Translations under genes and position numbers: made by a program
From: an uncultured Nocardiaceae bacterium
Lineage (GTDB): Bacteria > Actinomycetota > Actinomycetes > Mycobacteriales > Mycobacteriaceae
Assembly: GCA_936936565.1 (NCBI GenBank)
Contig: CAKZIX010000124.1
Location: 1-64,000, forward strand
Reading direction: 5' to 3'
Length of the DNA stretch: 64,000 nucleotides
In this document: one piece after another, positions 8,736 to 17,746 of the stretch
Layout: each line of letters starts with the position of its first letter
How positions within the stretch are numbered: the first letter of the stretch is position 1
The notes under the pieces: generated by a model
What the model was told of the DNA's origin: nothing
The model's input: the letters and a program-made list of their open reading frames with translations, nothing else
The model's database searches: none

Positions 8736-10118
8736 ATGCCTTGTATTAACGACATACTACAAACGGATCGCCATCACATCTGGCACCCCTACAGTCCTCT
8801 ACCTGGGCCGCCACAACATGTTGTGAAAGCCGCCAAGGGTCCATATCTGACGCTCGATGTTGCTGCTAATTTTCTCTCTGAAAAAAGCGCAGCAAACAAC
8901 GATGATTCAGGCAAAAGGGTAACGTGCAAAGTTCTCGACGGCATGAGTTCCTGGTGGGCGGCTGCCTATGGATACCGTCACCCCGATCTGGACGCTGCTG
9001 CACACCAACAAATCGACGAGTTCAGCCACGTCATGTTCGGTGGATTGACACATGCACCTGCGGCACTGCTCACCGATACACTCTTAGCAATGGTGCCAGA
9101 GGGCCTAGATACCGTTTTCTTCTGCGATTCTGGGTCAGTGTCTGTGGAAGTCGCCGTCAAAATGGCATTGCAGTACTGGCGTTCCCATACAGATACCGCA
9201 CTTCATCGCAAAACAAAACTGCTGACGTGGCGAGGTGGATACCACGGAGACACTTTCACACCAATGAGTGTGTGCGATCCCGATAATGGCATGCATACTC
9301 TCTGGCAAGGAATTGTGCAGCCACAAATATTTCTTCCCACTCCGCCACCAGATACAGAGACAAGTCTGCGCCCAGCAGTAGAAGACACAAGCGTGGAAGA
9401 GTATTTAGAACACGCAGAACATGTCCTACACGAGAATGCGGATACAGTAGCCGCCTGCATCATTGAGCCGGTTGTACAGGGCGCAGGCGGAATGAAGTTC
9501 CACAAACCAGCTCTGGTACGTGGGCTAGTTGAACTATGCCAACGCTACAACGTACTCGTCATTTTTGATGAGATCGCTACCGGTTTTGGTAGAACAGGCA
9601 CACTATTTGCAGCGGACGCATGCCATTGCACGCCCGATATTATGTGCGTCGGTAAAGCATTAACAGGAGGCTATCTAACCTCTGCGGCGGTACTAGCACA
9701 GCCTGAAATAGCTACTGTGATCTCGAAGGGAACAGGGGCTTTCATGCATGGCCCTACATTCATGGCCAATCCGCTGGCATGTGCTATCGCCACGACTGCC
9801 TGCCAGCTGGCGCAACATGCTCATGAACAGGGAGAAGTCCTACGTATTGAGCGTAAGTTACGTCGCGGACTGTCCCCGGCCGTGGGACTTCCCGGCGTTG
9901 CTGACGTAAGAGTAAAAGGAGCTATTGGGGTTATCCAACTGACGGATCCAGCGATGCTCAATGTGGACGCAGCAACTGCAGCCGCACTGCGGGAAGGAGT
10001 CTGGCTGCGTCCCTTCCGCGACCTCATCTACTGCATGCCGCCCTTCATCTGTACAGACACGCAGATCGCCACAATAGGCCGCGGCATGGTTGCAGCCGCA
10101 CAAACAGCGGTCCGCTAA
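8736..10118 (+). CDS. bioA: Adenosylmethionine-8-amino-7-oxononanoate aminotransferase
   Basis: PLP aminotransferase making DAPA from KAPA in biotin synthesis; 460 aa from ATG 8736, chosen because GAAGGAC lies 9 bases upstream; in-frame TTG/GTG codons at 8715-8718 lack this. Conserved features include WHPYSP, DGMSSWWAA, the FGGLTHAPA segment, DEIATGFGRTG (about 278-288) and the PLP lysine in GKALTGGY (K307). An insertion of roughly 15 residues rich in S/N/D sits before the DGMSSWW strand and is absent from E. coli BioA. bioD follows, but bioF, which lies between them in Mycobacterium, is absent. Confidence 0.95.
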   Translation: MPCINDILQTDRHHIWHPYSPLPGPPQHVVKAAKGPYLTLDVAANFLSEKSAANNDDSGKRVTCKVLDGMSSWWAAAYGYRHPDLDAAAHQQIDEFSHVMFGGLTHAPAALLTDTLLAMVPEGLDTVFFCDSGSVSVEVAVKMALQYWRSHTDTALHRKTKLLTWRGGYHGDTFTPMSVCDPDNGMHTLWQGIVQPQIFLPTPPPDTETSLRPAVEDTSVEEYLEHAEHVLHENADTVAACIIEPVVQGAGGMKFHKPALVRGLVELCQRYNVLVIFDEIATGFGRTGTLFAADACHCTPDIMCVGKALTGGYLTSAAVLAQPEIATVISKGTGAFMHGPTFMANPLACAIATTACQLAQHAHEQGEVLRIERKLRRGLSPAVGLPGVADVRVKGAIGVIQLTDPAMLNVDAATAAALREGVWLRPFRDLIYCMPPFICTDTQIATIGRGMVAAAQTAVR

Positions 10119-10183
10119 AAACCGTTTCACCATTCCATTTGTTTCTCTACAGACCAGGTTTCTGAGTGTTAAAGGACGCTTCT

Positions 10184-10996
10184 ATGACCACCATTATTTT
10201 CGTTACTGGAACCAACACTGATGTTGGAAAAACCGTTACAACAGCAAGCGCAATTGCAGCAACCCACCACCAGGCTCCGCACCTACGAATAGGACTCATA
10301 AAGCCAGCACAAACTGGTGAACCACCCATTCCGGCCAGCGATCTCGGCTCGTATCACCATGGTGACCATGGTGATGTGGCAGTGGTGCGTCAACTTCTGG
10401 GAGCCCCGCATCATGATTCTGCACAACATGATGTGCAACCCCTACTGGTGTGGGAGGGGGTTCGCTATCCTGAGCCGCTTGCCCCCGATATGGCGGCGCG
10501 TCGGGCACAGCAAAGCCTTCTTACCGCAGCTCAGTTTGCCGAAATTATCGTGTCTGCAGCGCGGGAAGTAGATGTGCTTTTCGTAGAAGGTGCGGGGGGA
10601 CTCCTTGTTGGTTTAGGAGAAGAAGCGGATGGTTCACCGACCACTCTTATAGAAATTGCTCAAGAAGTTCGCGCATACGCCGGTATGAGCGTGAGTTTTC
10701 TACTTGTGTCGCAGCCTGATCTGGGAATGCTGAACCAGTGTGCACTGACGTGGCGAGAATTAAACCGGGCAGGCCTCACCATGTGTGGGATAGTGTTTGG
10801 GACATGGCCTACGGATCCTGATCTGCCCATGCGGTTAAATGCTGCAGAAGTAGAACGGATAACAGGTGTTCCCGTCATTGGGAAAATACCGAGTGGGGTG
10901 GGGCAGATTGATAGTGAGCAGAATAAAACTATGCAGTGTGGCAGTGTGGCGTGCACAAGTGAACAGTGGTGGACAGTATTGCCCTGGTGTAAGTAG
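10184..10996 (+). CDS. bioD: Dethiobiotin synthetase
   Basis: ATP-dependent ring closure of DAPA to dethiobiotin. The P-loop is GTNTDVGKT near residues 8-16; IKPAQTGE and VEGAGGLLVGL are family motifs. ATG 10184 follows AAAGGA at a proper distance; an upstream in-frame GTG at 10166 is less likely. Length 270 aa. The last ~30 residues (after GKIPSG) are unusual, rich in C/W, and carry no known motif. It lies 65 bases after bioA and is probably in the same transcript. Confidence 0.93.
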   Translation: MTTIIFVTGTNTDVGKTVTTASAIAATHHQAPHLRIGLIKPAQTGEPPIPASDLGSYHHGDHGDVAVVRQLLGAPHHDSAQHDVQPLLVWEGVRYPEPLAPDMAARRAQQSLLTAAQFAEIIVSAAREVDVLFVEGAGGLLVGLGEEADGSPTTLIEIAQEVRAYAGMSVSFLLVSQPDLGMLNQCALTWRELNRAGLTMCGIVFGTWPTDPDLPMRLNAAEVERITGVPVIGKIPSGVGQIDSEQNKTMQCGSVACTSEQWWTVLPWCK

Positions 10997-11084
10997 CTCA
11001 ACAGTCAGCACTACTCTCGGCGTAAATTCATAAAAGTATGTGCTACAGGGCTGACATGGGTCACTGTGAGGCTGTTATAGAACG

Positions 11085-11663
11085 CTATAAGGAACTTACG
11101 GTGAGTCCCTTAATGAGGGTGTTAAGTCCTCCTTCAAGCGTCTCGAAGGAAGGAGAAGTAGGGGTCTGTGTTTCTGTGAGCTCAGCAAGTTGGAGACGGC
11201 TTTGCTCATCAACGAGCGCACCCAAAATAAAGAGGAGTAATACGCGGGCATGGAGTTCGGGGGTGGGGCTTACTGTGTGAAGAATAGTTGTTAGGGCATC
11301 GAGCTGGGGGAATGGTGAGGTTTGTGAAGCGAGTGAGGTGCTCATTAATTCACTTCCGTCTCTAAAGAAGAGGGCCCTATTCCGGAGATCTTCCGCTACT
11401 GTCACTATTTCTTGCGCCCATGTGTGAGGGGTCGTTACGTGTAGCGGGGGGAGTGAATTATCGCGAGTGGGGAGGTCACACGAGAGAATATGGGTGCATA
11501 CGGCGCCGAGGAGTGCCTGTTTATTGGGGAAATGCCAGTAGAGGGCGCCGGGCTGTACGCCTAGTTGGCTAGCTACTTTTCGGATGGAGAGGTCTTGTAG
11601 GCCATAAGTCTGCAAAATGTCGGCAGCAGCATGAATGATACATTCACGGGAGAGCTGCGTCAT
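11085..11663 (-). CDS. bioQ: TetR-family biotin regulator, BioQ-like
   Basis: A 192-aa TetR repressor with an N-terminal helix-turn-helix (residues ~10-55; DLSIRKVASQLGVQPGALYW) and a variable C-terminal domain. It lies between bioD and bioB, divergent from bioB. A GAACAGTGTTC-like palindrome stands in the 53-base gap, 34 bases from its start codon. The same palindrome lies at the bioA promoter. BioQ in Corynebacterium and Mycobacterium is a TetR repressor of bio genes in this setting, so regulation of bioAD, bioB-bsaP and itself is inferred. The functional assignment rests on context; the family assignment is clear. Confidence 0.85.
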   Translation of the reverse strand: MTQLSRECIIHAAADILQTYGLQDLSIRKVASQLGVQPGALYWHFPNKQALLGAVCTHILSCDLPTRDNSLPPLHVTTPHTWAQEIVTVAEDLRNRALFFRDGSELMSTSLASQTSPFPQLDALTTILHTVSPTPELHARVLLLFILGALVDEQSRLQLAELTETQTPTSPSFETLEGGLNTLIKGLTVSSL

Positions 11664-11696
11664 GGTTATCCTTCGTGGAAGTAGAAATTATCTCTT

Positions 11697-11707
11697 AAAC
11701 AGTGTTC
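11697..11707 (+). promoter_or_regulatory. BioQ-type operator between bioQ and bioB
   Basis: AAACAGTGTTC, one base off the perfect palindrome at bioA (8699-8709). It ends 9 bases before the bioB ATG, where it could block both divergent promoters. Confidence 0.75.
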
Positions 11708-11716
11708 AATAAAGCT

Positions 11717-12811
11717 ATGTCTTATGGTAATTCTACGGCAGCAGCGGGATTAAGCACCGATGTTGCAACAGTAAATGGAACAAACACACCCACTCTGCCG
11801 AAAACGTCTGAACTACCAGACGATATTCTGGCACGTGCACGCGTCTATGCGTATGACCTCGGTATCGCACTTCCCGAAGAAGATCTTGTCCAGGTTTTCA
11901 CACTTCCCCCCGAACGTATTCGGGAAGCCCTCGATCTTGCCCAAGAGATTCGCGAAAAATGGTGTGGCAAAGAGGTCGAGCTAGAAGGAATTGTCAGTCT
12001 TAAAACTGGCGGATGTCCAGAAGACTGTCATTTCTGTGCTCAATCTGGGGTGTTCGAGTCTCCCGTCCGCAGCGCTTGGATTGATATCCCTGCAGTTGTT
12101 GAATCGGCAAAGCACACTGCGAAAACTGGCGCAGCAGAATTCTGCCTTGTCGCTGCAGTGCGTGGGCCGGATAAGAAACTGATGAGCCAACTCAAAGCTG
12201 CAGTGGAAGCTATCCGTGCCGAAGTGGATATACATATTGCCTGTTCGCTCGGTATGCTCACTGATGAACAAGCAGATGAACTAGCCGCTATGGGAATCCA
12301 CCGGTACAACCATAACTTGGAAACAGCGCGCTCCTATTTCCTCAATGTCGTAACTTCACATACGTGGGAAGTACGCCGAGCAACTCTTGAACGTGTTCGC
12401 AGCCGCGGCATCAAATTATGCTGCGGTGGCATTATTGGGCTGGGAGAAAGTATTGAACAACGTGCTGAGTTCGCCACCCAGCTCGCAGAACTTGGGCCTA
12501 CCGAAGTGCCCATTAACTTCCTCAACCCGCGCCCCGGGACACCTTTTGAAAACCTCCCACTGGTGAGTATGGAGGACGCACTACGCACCGTCGCGGCATT
12601 TCGTTTCGCGCTTCCCAAATCGACTATTCGTTTCGCTGGCGGCCGAGAAATCACTCTCGGTGATGAAGGTATGCGCGATGGTCTCACCGGGGGCATTAAC
12701 GGATTTATTGCTGGGAATTACCTCACAACGTTGGGGTGTAGCGCGGAAAACGATCTTGATATGCTCTCTGAACTTCATATCCCCATCCGTGAGAAGAAAG
12801 ACGTCCAGTAA
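11717..12811 (+). CDS. bioB: Biotin synthase
   Basis: Radical SAM enzyme inserting sulfur into dethiobiotin. The [4Fe-4S] motif CPEDCHFCAQS (CxxxCxxC) is near residue 100, and downstream motifs (YNHNLETARS, GGIIGLGES, NFLNPRPGTPF) are all conserved. ATG 11717 is preferred over GTG 11702, which lies within the operator; both lack a strong ribosome binding site, so the exact start is open. The N-terminal ~45 residues are T/S/A-rich. bsaP overlaps by one base at the stop (TAATG). Confidence 0.95.
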   Translation: MSYGNSTAAAGLSTDVATVNGTNTPTLPKTSELPDDILARARVYAYDLGIALPEEDLVQVFTLPPERIREALDLAQEIREKWCGKEVELEGIVSLKTGGCPEDCHFCAQSGVFESPVRSAWIDIPAVVESAKHTAKTGAAEFCLVAAVRGPDKKLMSQLKAAVEAIRAEVDIHIACSLGMLTDEQADELAAMGIHRYNHNLETARSYFLNVVTSHTWEVRRATLERVRSRGIKLCCGGIIGLGESIEQRAEFATQLAELGPTEVPINFLNPRPGTPFENLPLVSMEDALRTVAAFRFALPKSTIRFAGGREITLGDEGMRDGLTGGINGFIAGNYLTTLGCSAENDLDMLSELHIPIREKKDVQ

Positions 12812-13062
12812 TGCGGAATGTCACTAGCACTGACTTACGGGACATGATGCTGCGAGGGGAACCCTTCCGCTTTGACCCCTACCGTGGTACAGATTTATCG
12901 AAAGATTCTCCACGTCCCTTTAAAGCCGCGGAATTAGGGCTAGAGCCGTTTCGATACTGTCCCATCTGCGGCAGACGAATGGTGACACAAGTGATGCCCA
13001 GTGGGTGGACTGCGCGCTGCTCACGGCACGGAGAAATATCGTCCTACCTTTTCGAACACTAG
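12811..13062 (+). CDS. bsaP: Biotin synthase auxiliary protein
   Basis: An 83-aa protein whose ATG overlaps the bioB stop codon. It has FRYCPICGRRM (C-x2-C) and a later C in ARCSRHGE, consistent with iron-sulfur or zinc binding. The position directly after bioB matches Rv1590 of M. tuberculosis, reported as an auxiliary factor for biotin synthase (BsaP). It presumably helps renew or protect the BioB auxiliary cluster. Function is taken from the family; the cysteine pattern and coupling are seen here. Confidence 0.8.
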   Translation: MRNVTSTDLRDMMLRGEPFRFDPYRGTDLSKDSPRPFKAAELGLEPFRYCPICGRRMVTQVMPSGWTARCSRHGEISSYLFEH

Positions 13063-13084
13063 ATATACGCACAAACAAATAACG

Positions 13085-13840
13085 TCAGCAGGGTAATTCT
13101 GTGTCTTTAGCGGAAGGAGGACGCAGAATTGCACTGGCATCTGTAATTTCACAATGATTATGGACAAAGCGAAAAAGACGCGCAGGGCGTCCACCCTCTG
13201 CACCTGGTGTGGTCGTTTCCCCGGTGGGTTCAATAACGTGTCGACGCTGTAAAGTACGCTGCAGGTTTGTCGCATCGACACGGTAGTGGAGTGCAGCCTC
13301 GTAGATGGCGCGCAGTTCCGAGATAGTAAATTCTTCCGGAGAAAGCGCGAAGCCTAAGTTGGTATATCCCAATTTGCTCACTAAGCGGTGTTCCGCAGCA
13401 GCAATAATCTCTGCATGATCCGCTGTTGTACGAGGCAACTGTGCAACCGGGATCCATGCAGTGTCCGATGGTAGCTGCGGGCATGCCGTAGTGGGGACAA
13501 TTCCCAGAAAAGTTGCGGCAATAACACGCCCGTCGCGACGACGCTCCGGGTGGGAAAAGACTTTTAATTGTTCAAGGTGGGAAAGGGTATGCACGTCAAC
13601 TTTTTCGGCCAGTTGGCGCGTAATGGATTGGGTAATGTCTTCATCGTCGCGTAGCCATCCGCCGGGCAGCGACCAGACTATTTCAGTAACAGGATGAGGA
13701 TTTGTAGGGGAGTGGAGAGCAGTGAATGCGCGTGCTTGCTGCCACAGAAGGACACAGAGTTCCTGGGCATCGTCACTGCTGCGTCGCCGTACTTGAAAGA
13801 CAGCTACCCGTACTTCCATCCGGCTGGTAACATTCCACAT
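13085..13840 (-). CDS. nrtR: NrtR-type Nudix-wHTH regulator of NAD synthesis
   Basis: A 251-aa protein: a Nudix-like domain (residues ~8-150) followed by a winged HTH of the NrtR type (~155-225, with LSPEEFTISELRAIYEA and RRHVIEPTGE). The Nudix box is degraded (ITRQLAEKVDV at 73-83, instead of RExxEExGx), as in NrtR sensors that bind ADP-ribose derivatives without hydrolysis. It is divergent from nadABC with only 63 bases between, as in Mycobacterium (Rv1593c). No ribosome binding site precedes ATG 13840; a TATAAT on the minus strand ends 8 bases before it, so the message may be leaderless and autoregulated. Confidence 0.85.
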   Translation of the reverse strand: MWNVTSRMEVRVAVFQVRRRSSDDAQELCVLLWQQARAFTALHSPTNPHPVTEIVWSLPGGWLRDDEDITQSITRQLAEKVDVHTLSHLEQLKVFSHPERRRDGRVIAATFLGIVPTTACPQLPSDTAWIPVAQLPRTTADHAEIIAAAEHRLVSKLGYTNLGFALSPEEFTISELRAIYEAALHYRVDATNLQRTLQRRHVIEPTGETTTPGAEGGRPARLFRFVHNHCEITDASAILRPPSAKDTELPC

Positions 13841-13841
13841 A

Positions 13842-13864
13842 GTTTTCGATTATAAGTCGAAAAC
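13842..13864. promoter_or_regulatory. Candidate NrtR operator between nrtR and nadA
   Basis: Inverted repeat GTTTTCGA (13842-13849), seven bases, TCGAAAAC (13857-13864). It contains a minus-strand TATAAT (nrtR -10, 13849-13854) and a plus-strand TATAAG, so binding here would cover both divergent promoters. The operator role is inferred from position and symmetry. Confidence 0.65.
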
Positions 13865-13903
13865 CTCCTTGGGAATACTACTTCCAGCTCAGGAGCGCGC
13901 ATA

Positions 13904-14962
13904 ATGACTGAAAAACTCACACAACTCGATTCCCCACTACTTGCCCACATACACAAAGATGCCACCGGCCTCTACAACGGCATCACCGGAAACAAAGAAT
14001 GGGCCACAGAAATACGACGACTCGCCGCTGCCCGCGACGCCGTCATCCTCGCCCACAACTACGAACTTCCCGAAATCCAAGACATAGCCGACTACACAGG
14101 GGACTCCCTCGCGCTTTCCCGCATTGCCGCAAAAGACCCACACTCCACCATCGTGTTCTGTGGTGTGCACTTCATGGCAGAAACCGCCAAAATCCTCTCA
14201 CCAGATAAACGCGTCCTCATCCCCGACGCGCGCGCCGGCTGCTCGCTAGCAAACTCCATCACCGCCGAAGAACTAGCCGCCTGGAAAGCTGACTACCCAG
14301 ACGCCATCGTCGTCAGCTACGTCAACACCACCGCCGTAGTAAAAGCCCTCACAGATATCTGCTGCACCTCCAGCAACGCAGTCGACGTAGTGAAATCCAT
14401 CCCCGCCGACCAAGAAATACTTTTCTGCCCCGACCAATTCCTCGGTGCACACGTCAAACGCGAAACCGGGCGGGACAACATCCACATCTGGATGGGAGAA
14501 TGCCACATCCACGCCGGCATCAACGGAGACGTTCTTGCCGCAACTGCCCGGCAACACCCCGACTCCGACCTTTACATCCACCCCGAATGTGGCTGCACCA
14601 CCTCGGCGCTCTACCTCGCCCAGGAAGGCGTAGTACCGCAAAAACACGTCAAAATCCTCTCCACCGGCGGCATGCTGGAAGAAGCCGAAGAAGCAGAAAA
14701 ACGCGGAGACCAAGAAAACGTCCTAGTAGCAACCGAAATCGGTATGCTGCATCAACTCAAAGCAGCCGCACCCGACGTCACCTTCACCCCCATCAACCCC
14801 CATGCGGCCTGCCCATTCATGAAAATGATCACCCCCGCCGCCCTCCTCCGCTGCCTCGCCCTCGGAGAAGACGAAATCCACCTCGATAAAGACACCATCG
14901 ATGCGGCCTACCGCCCCGTGGAACGCATGATCTCCATTGGACACACCCCCGCAGCACGCTAA
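13904..14962 (+). CDS. nadA: Quinolinate synthase
   Basis: [4Fe-4S] enzyme condensing iminoaspartate with dihydroxyacetone phosphate. Visible motifs: AHNYELPEIQDIADYTGDSL, FCGVHFMAETAKIL, HPECGCT and NPHAACPFMKM, supplying the cluster cysteines. 352 aa, first gene of nadABC; AGGAG lies 9 bases before the ATG. The coding strand is strikingly C-rich here, unlike ilvA or pyk, and the same style continues into the first ~400 bases of nadB. Likely repressed by NrtR. Confidence 0.95.
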   Translation: MTEKLTQLDSPLLAHIHKDATGLYNGITGNKEWATEIRRLAAARDAVILAHNYELPEIQDIADYTGDSLALSRIAAKDPHSTIVFCGVHFMAETAKILSPDKRVLIPDARAGCSLANSITAEELAAWKADYPDAIVVSYVNTTAVVKALTDICCTSSNAVDVVKSIPADQEILFCPDQFLGAHVKRETGRDNIHIWMGECHIHAGINGDVLAATARQHPDSDLYIHPECGCTTSALYLAQEGVVPQKHVKILSTGGMLEEAEEAEKRGDQENVLVATEIGMLHQLKAAAPDVTFTPINPHAACPFMKMITPAALLRCLALGEDEIHLDKDTIDAAYRPVERMISIGHTPAAR

Positions 14963-14982
14963 CTCTCGAAAAGAGACACCCT

Positions 14983-16647
14983 ATGGACACACCGTGGACT
15001 ATGCACTGCGACCTCGTCATCGTCGGAGCAGGAGTAGCAGGCCTTTCCGCCGCCGTCGCCGCCCGTGACCACGGCCTCACCACCGTTATCGTCGATAAAG
15101 GACGATGGCAGGAAGGCGCCCGCACTATTCCCCGCTACCCCAATGCCGCCACTAAAATCGCGCAAGGCGGAATAGCCGTCACCGGGCTTTCCGACATTGA
15201 ACTCGACACCAGTCTTGACGAAGCCCTCGGCCTACACGTCGCCGACACTCTCGACGCTGGCGCCGGGCTCTGCGACAAAGAGGCCGTCACCTCCATTATC
15301 GGCGGGGGCGCAGAAGCCGTACAGAAACTCATCGATGCAGGCGCCCACTTCGACGCCACCCCGGAAGGACCATTAAAACGAACCCGGGAGGGTGGGCATT
15401 CTGTTCGCCGTATTATTCACGCAGGCGGAGATGCCACTGGTGCCGAAGTACAACGAGCGTTAGAAGTGGCCTCTGCGGGCATACCGTGTCTACAGAATGC
15501 ACGTGTCACCAGTATTTTTACAGATGACGATGGGGTAGTGGGGGTCGGTGTTCGCGATCCGCGCGGCCCCGGCTATATTGCTGCCCCCTGCGTTCTCCTC
15601 GCTACTGGCGGAAATGGGCAACTGTTTAACGTCACCACTAGCCCAGAGGGGGTACGTGGTGAGGGTCTTTCACTTGCTCTGCGTGCCGGAGCTCGGGTGG
15701 CCGACCTGGAATTCACACAATTCCACCCCACAGTTCTCTTTGATACACAGCGCACGGGTCGCCGCCCACTTATTTCTGAGGCTGTCCGCGGTGAGGGGGC
15801 ACTCCTCTACGATGCTTCTGGAAACCGCTTCATGGTAGGCATAGATCCCCGCTGCGAGCTTGCACCACGCGATATTGTTGCCCGCTCCATTGCATTGCAC
15901 ATGCGGGAAACCGGGGAGAACTGTGCCTGGCTAGACGCCACCCACATTGACCACTTCCACGAACGATTCCCCACCGTGACAGAAGGATGCCAAGAAATTG
16001 GCATTGATCCGCAAACACAACGCATTCCTATTGCTCCCGCAGCACACTACCAAAGCGGCGGCATTGTTACTGACGCTTATGGGCGGACAGATGTTCCTGG
16101 GCTCTTCGCTGCAGGGGAATGCGCCCGTACCGGTCTACACGGTGCTAATCGTCTTGCCTCTAACAGTTTGCTAGAAGGTTTAGTTGTCGGTGGTCGAGTG
16201 CCGGCACTGGCTGTGCAACGATGCCAGACGAGAGGCACTATTAGCCGCCACGCTATTGAGTCTGCCTGGCGTAATGACACAGCAGCCCACCAGCATGACT
16301 TCCCACTTGGCGATACGCCAGTACAGAGGCGGCGTGAACGGCGTGCATTGCAGCAACTCATGAGCGGAAATGTGGGAGTGACGCGCGATGCTGCACTGTT
16401 GCAAGAAGCCGCACAACAGTTGGAAACACTGTATGAGACACTATCCCGCCGCATGCATGACACTGTCCAACTGTGCCGCATTATCACCGAGGCAGCATTA
16501 CTGCGCACTGAAACACGCGGTGGCCATACACGTCTGGACTATCCCAAGCCGGACCCACAGCAGCGCTACAGCAGAGTGTTTTCCCTGGGAGATGACGGAA
16601 AGATTCATCACGAAACGTGTGTGAATCCACGTCCCCAACTTCGCTAA
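14983..16647 (+). CDS. nadB: L-aspartate oxidase
   Basis: Flavoprotein oxidising aspartate to iminoaspartate for NadA. FAD-binding VIVGAGVAGLSAAVAA is near residue 11, GGNGQLF near residue 208, and the succinate-dehydrogenase-like signature REGGHSVRRIIHAGGDATG near 135. The C-terminal FAD motif GLHGANRLASNSLLEGLV is also present. 554 aa. AAAGAG lies upstream of ATG 14983; the second ATG (15001) is also possible. Base composition changes near 15,380 from a C-rich to a mixed style without any break in the protein. Confidence 0.95.
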   Translation: MDTPWTMHCDLVIVGAGVAGLSAAVAARDHGLTTVIVDKGRWQEGARTIPRYPNAATKIAQGGIAVTGLSDIELDTSLDEALGLHVADTLDAGAGLCDKEAVTSIIGGGAEAVQKLIDAGAHFDATPEGPLKRTREGGHSVRRIIHAGGDATGAEVQRALEVASAGIPCLQNARVTSIFTDDDGVVGVGVRDPRGPGYIAAPCVLLATGGNGQLFNVTTSPEGVRGEGLSLALRAGARVADLEFTQFHPTVLFDTQRTGRRPLISEAVRGEGALLYDASGNRFMVGIDPRCELAPRDIVARSIALHMRETGENCAWLDATHIDHFHERFPTVTEGCQEIGIDPQTQRIPIAPAAHYQSGGIVTDAYGRTDVPGLFAAGECARTGLHGANRLASNSLLEGLVVGGRVPALAVQRCQTRGTISRHAIESAWRNDTAAHQHDFPLGDTPVQRRRERRALQQLMSGNVGVTRDAALLQEAAQQLETLYETLSRRMHDTVQLCRIITEAALLRTETRGGHTRLDYPKPDPQQRYSRVFSLGDDGKIHHETCVNPRPQLR

Positions 16648-16715
16648 TCAGATCTCACCTCGCTCACCACGACACCAACTTTTCCGACCTGACCATATAG
16701 ATTAAGGACCACGTC

Positions 16716-17615
16716 ATGACAATGAATTCTCAATCCCCGATCACATCAGCACAGCATGCCCCCATTACTCCACCCAATCCGCAGGATATGGAGCGTGTTG
16801 TCACGACAGCGCTGGAAGAAGACCTACGACTTGGGCCAGATGTCACTACAATCGCTACAGTCCCCGCCGACGCCCAGGCTGTTGCGCATGTCCGCACGCG
16901 TGAACATGGTGTCATCTGCGGTATTCCCGTTGTGAGAGTTGTTCTTGACAAGGTTATAGGAAAAGGAAAATACACCATCGAAACGTTTGTCAACGATGGT
17001 GACATCATCGAACCCGGGGATACTGTCCTCACCATTAAAGCCCCCACACGGGAACTTCTCACAGCAGAACGTACCCTTCTCAATATCGTCACCCACCTAT
17101 CCGGTATCTCCACAATTACTCGCCAGTGGGTTGACGCCATGGAAGGAACCCAGTGCCGCGTTCGAGACACCCGGAAAACACTGCCAGGCCTACGGGATCT
17201 AGAAAAATATGCGGTCCGCGTAGGTGGCGGAGTGAACCATCGTATGGCGCTGGGAGATGCTGCCCTTATTAAAGATAATCACGTGGTCGCTGCCGGGGGC
17301 GTAGCAGAAGCCCTCCGCGCTGTTAAACAACAATTCCCGAACATTCCCACTGAAGTAGAAGTCGATTCACTGGAACAGTTAGATGCTGTGCTAGAAGAAG
17401 GTGTCAGCCTAGTCCTCCTCGACAATATGGATCTGCCAACCACCCGCAAAGCCGTCCACCTTCGAGACACGAAAGCACCACAGACAAAACTGGAATCTTC
17501 CGGCGGCCTTACCCTATCCGACGCATCTCACTATGCCCATGCTGGAGTGGATTATGTGGCAGTAGGCGGACTGACGCATTCCGTGAAAGTCCTTGATCTC
17601 GGGTTGGACATGTAG
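16716..17615 (+). CDS. nadC: Nicotinate-nucleotide pyrophosphorylase (quinolinate phosphoribosyltransferase)
   Basis: Makes nicotinate mononucleotide from quinolinate and PRPP, completing the nadABC pathway. Motifs: ALEEDLRLGPDVTT, VRDTRKTLPGLRDLEKYAV (substrate binding), HRMALGDAALIKDNH and the C-terminal SSGGLTL and VDYVAVGGLTHSV. 299 aa. AAGGACC precedes the ATG. A 68-base gap separates it from nadB, without a terminator. Confidence 0.95.
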   Translation: MTMNSQSPITSAQHAPITPPNPQDMERVVTTALEEDLRLGPDVTTIATVPADAQAVAHVRTREHGVICGIPVVRVVLDKVIGKGKYTIETFVNDGDIIEPGDTVLTIKAPTRELLTAERTLLNIVTHLSGISTITRQWVDAMEGTQCRVRDTRKTLPGLRDLEKYAVRVGGGVNHRMALGDAALIKDNHVVAAGGVAEALRAVKQQFPNIPTEVEVDSLEQLDAVLEEGVSLVLLDNMDLPTTRKAVHLRDTKAPQTKLESSGGLTLSDASHYAHAGVDYVAVGGLTHSVKVLDLGLDM

Positions 17616-17696
17616 CCAGAATGATGCGTTTTCTCTGGGGCAGTGAGTAACCGGACTAGAGGTAAATATTATTCGCTCGTCCAATAAAACGCGGTC

Positions 17697-17702
17697 TATA
17701 CT
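17697..17702 (+). promoter_or_regulatory. Candidate -10 of the his operon promoter
   Basis: TATACT, about 45 bases before hisD, in the gap after nadC; no clear -35 at 17 bases. It suggests a separate his promoter with a short 5' leader. Confidence 0.4.
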
Positions 17703-17746
17703 GGTAGCGAACCTATTTGAGCAAATAACTCGACGGAAGGATGCCC

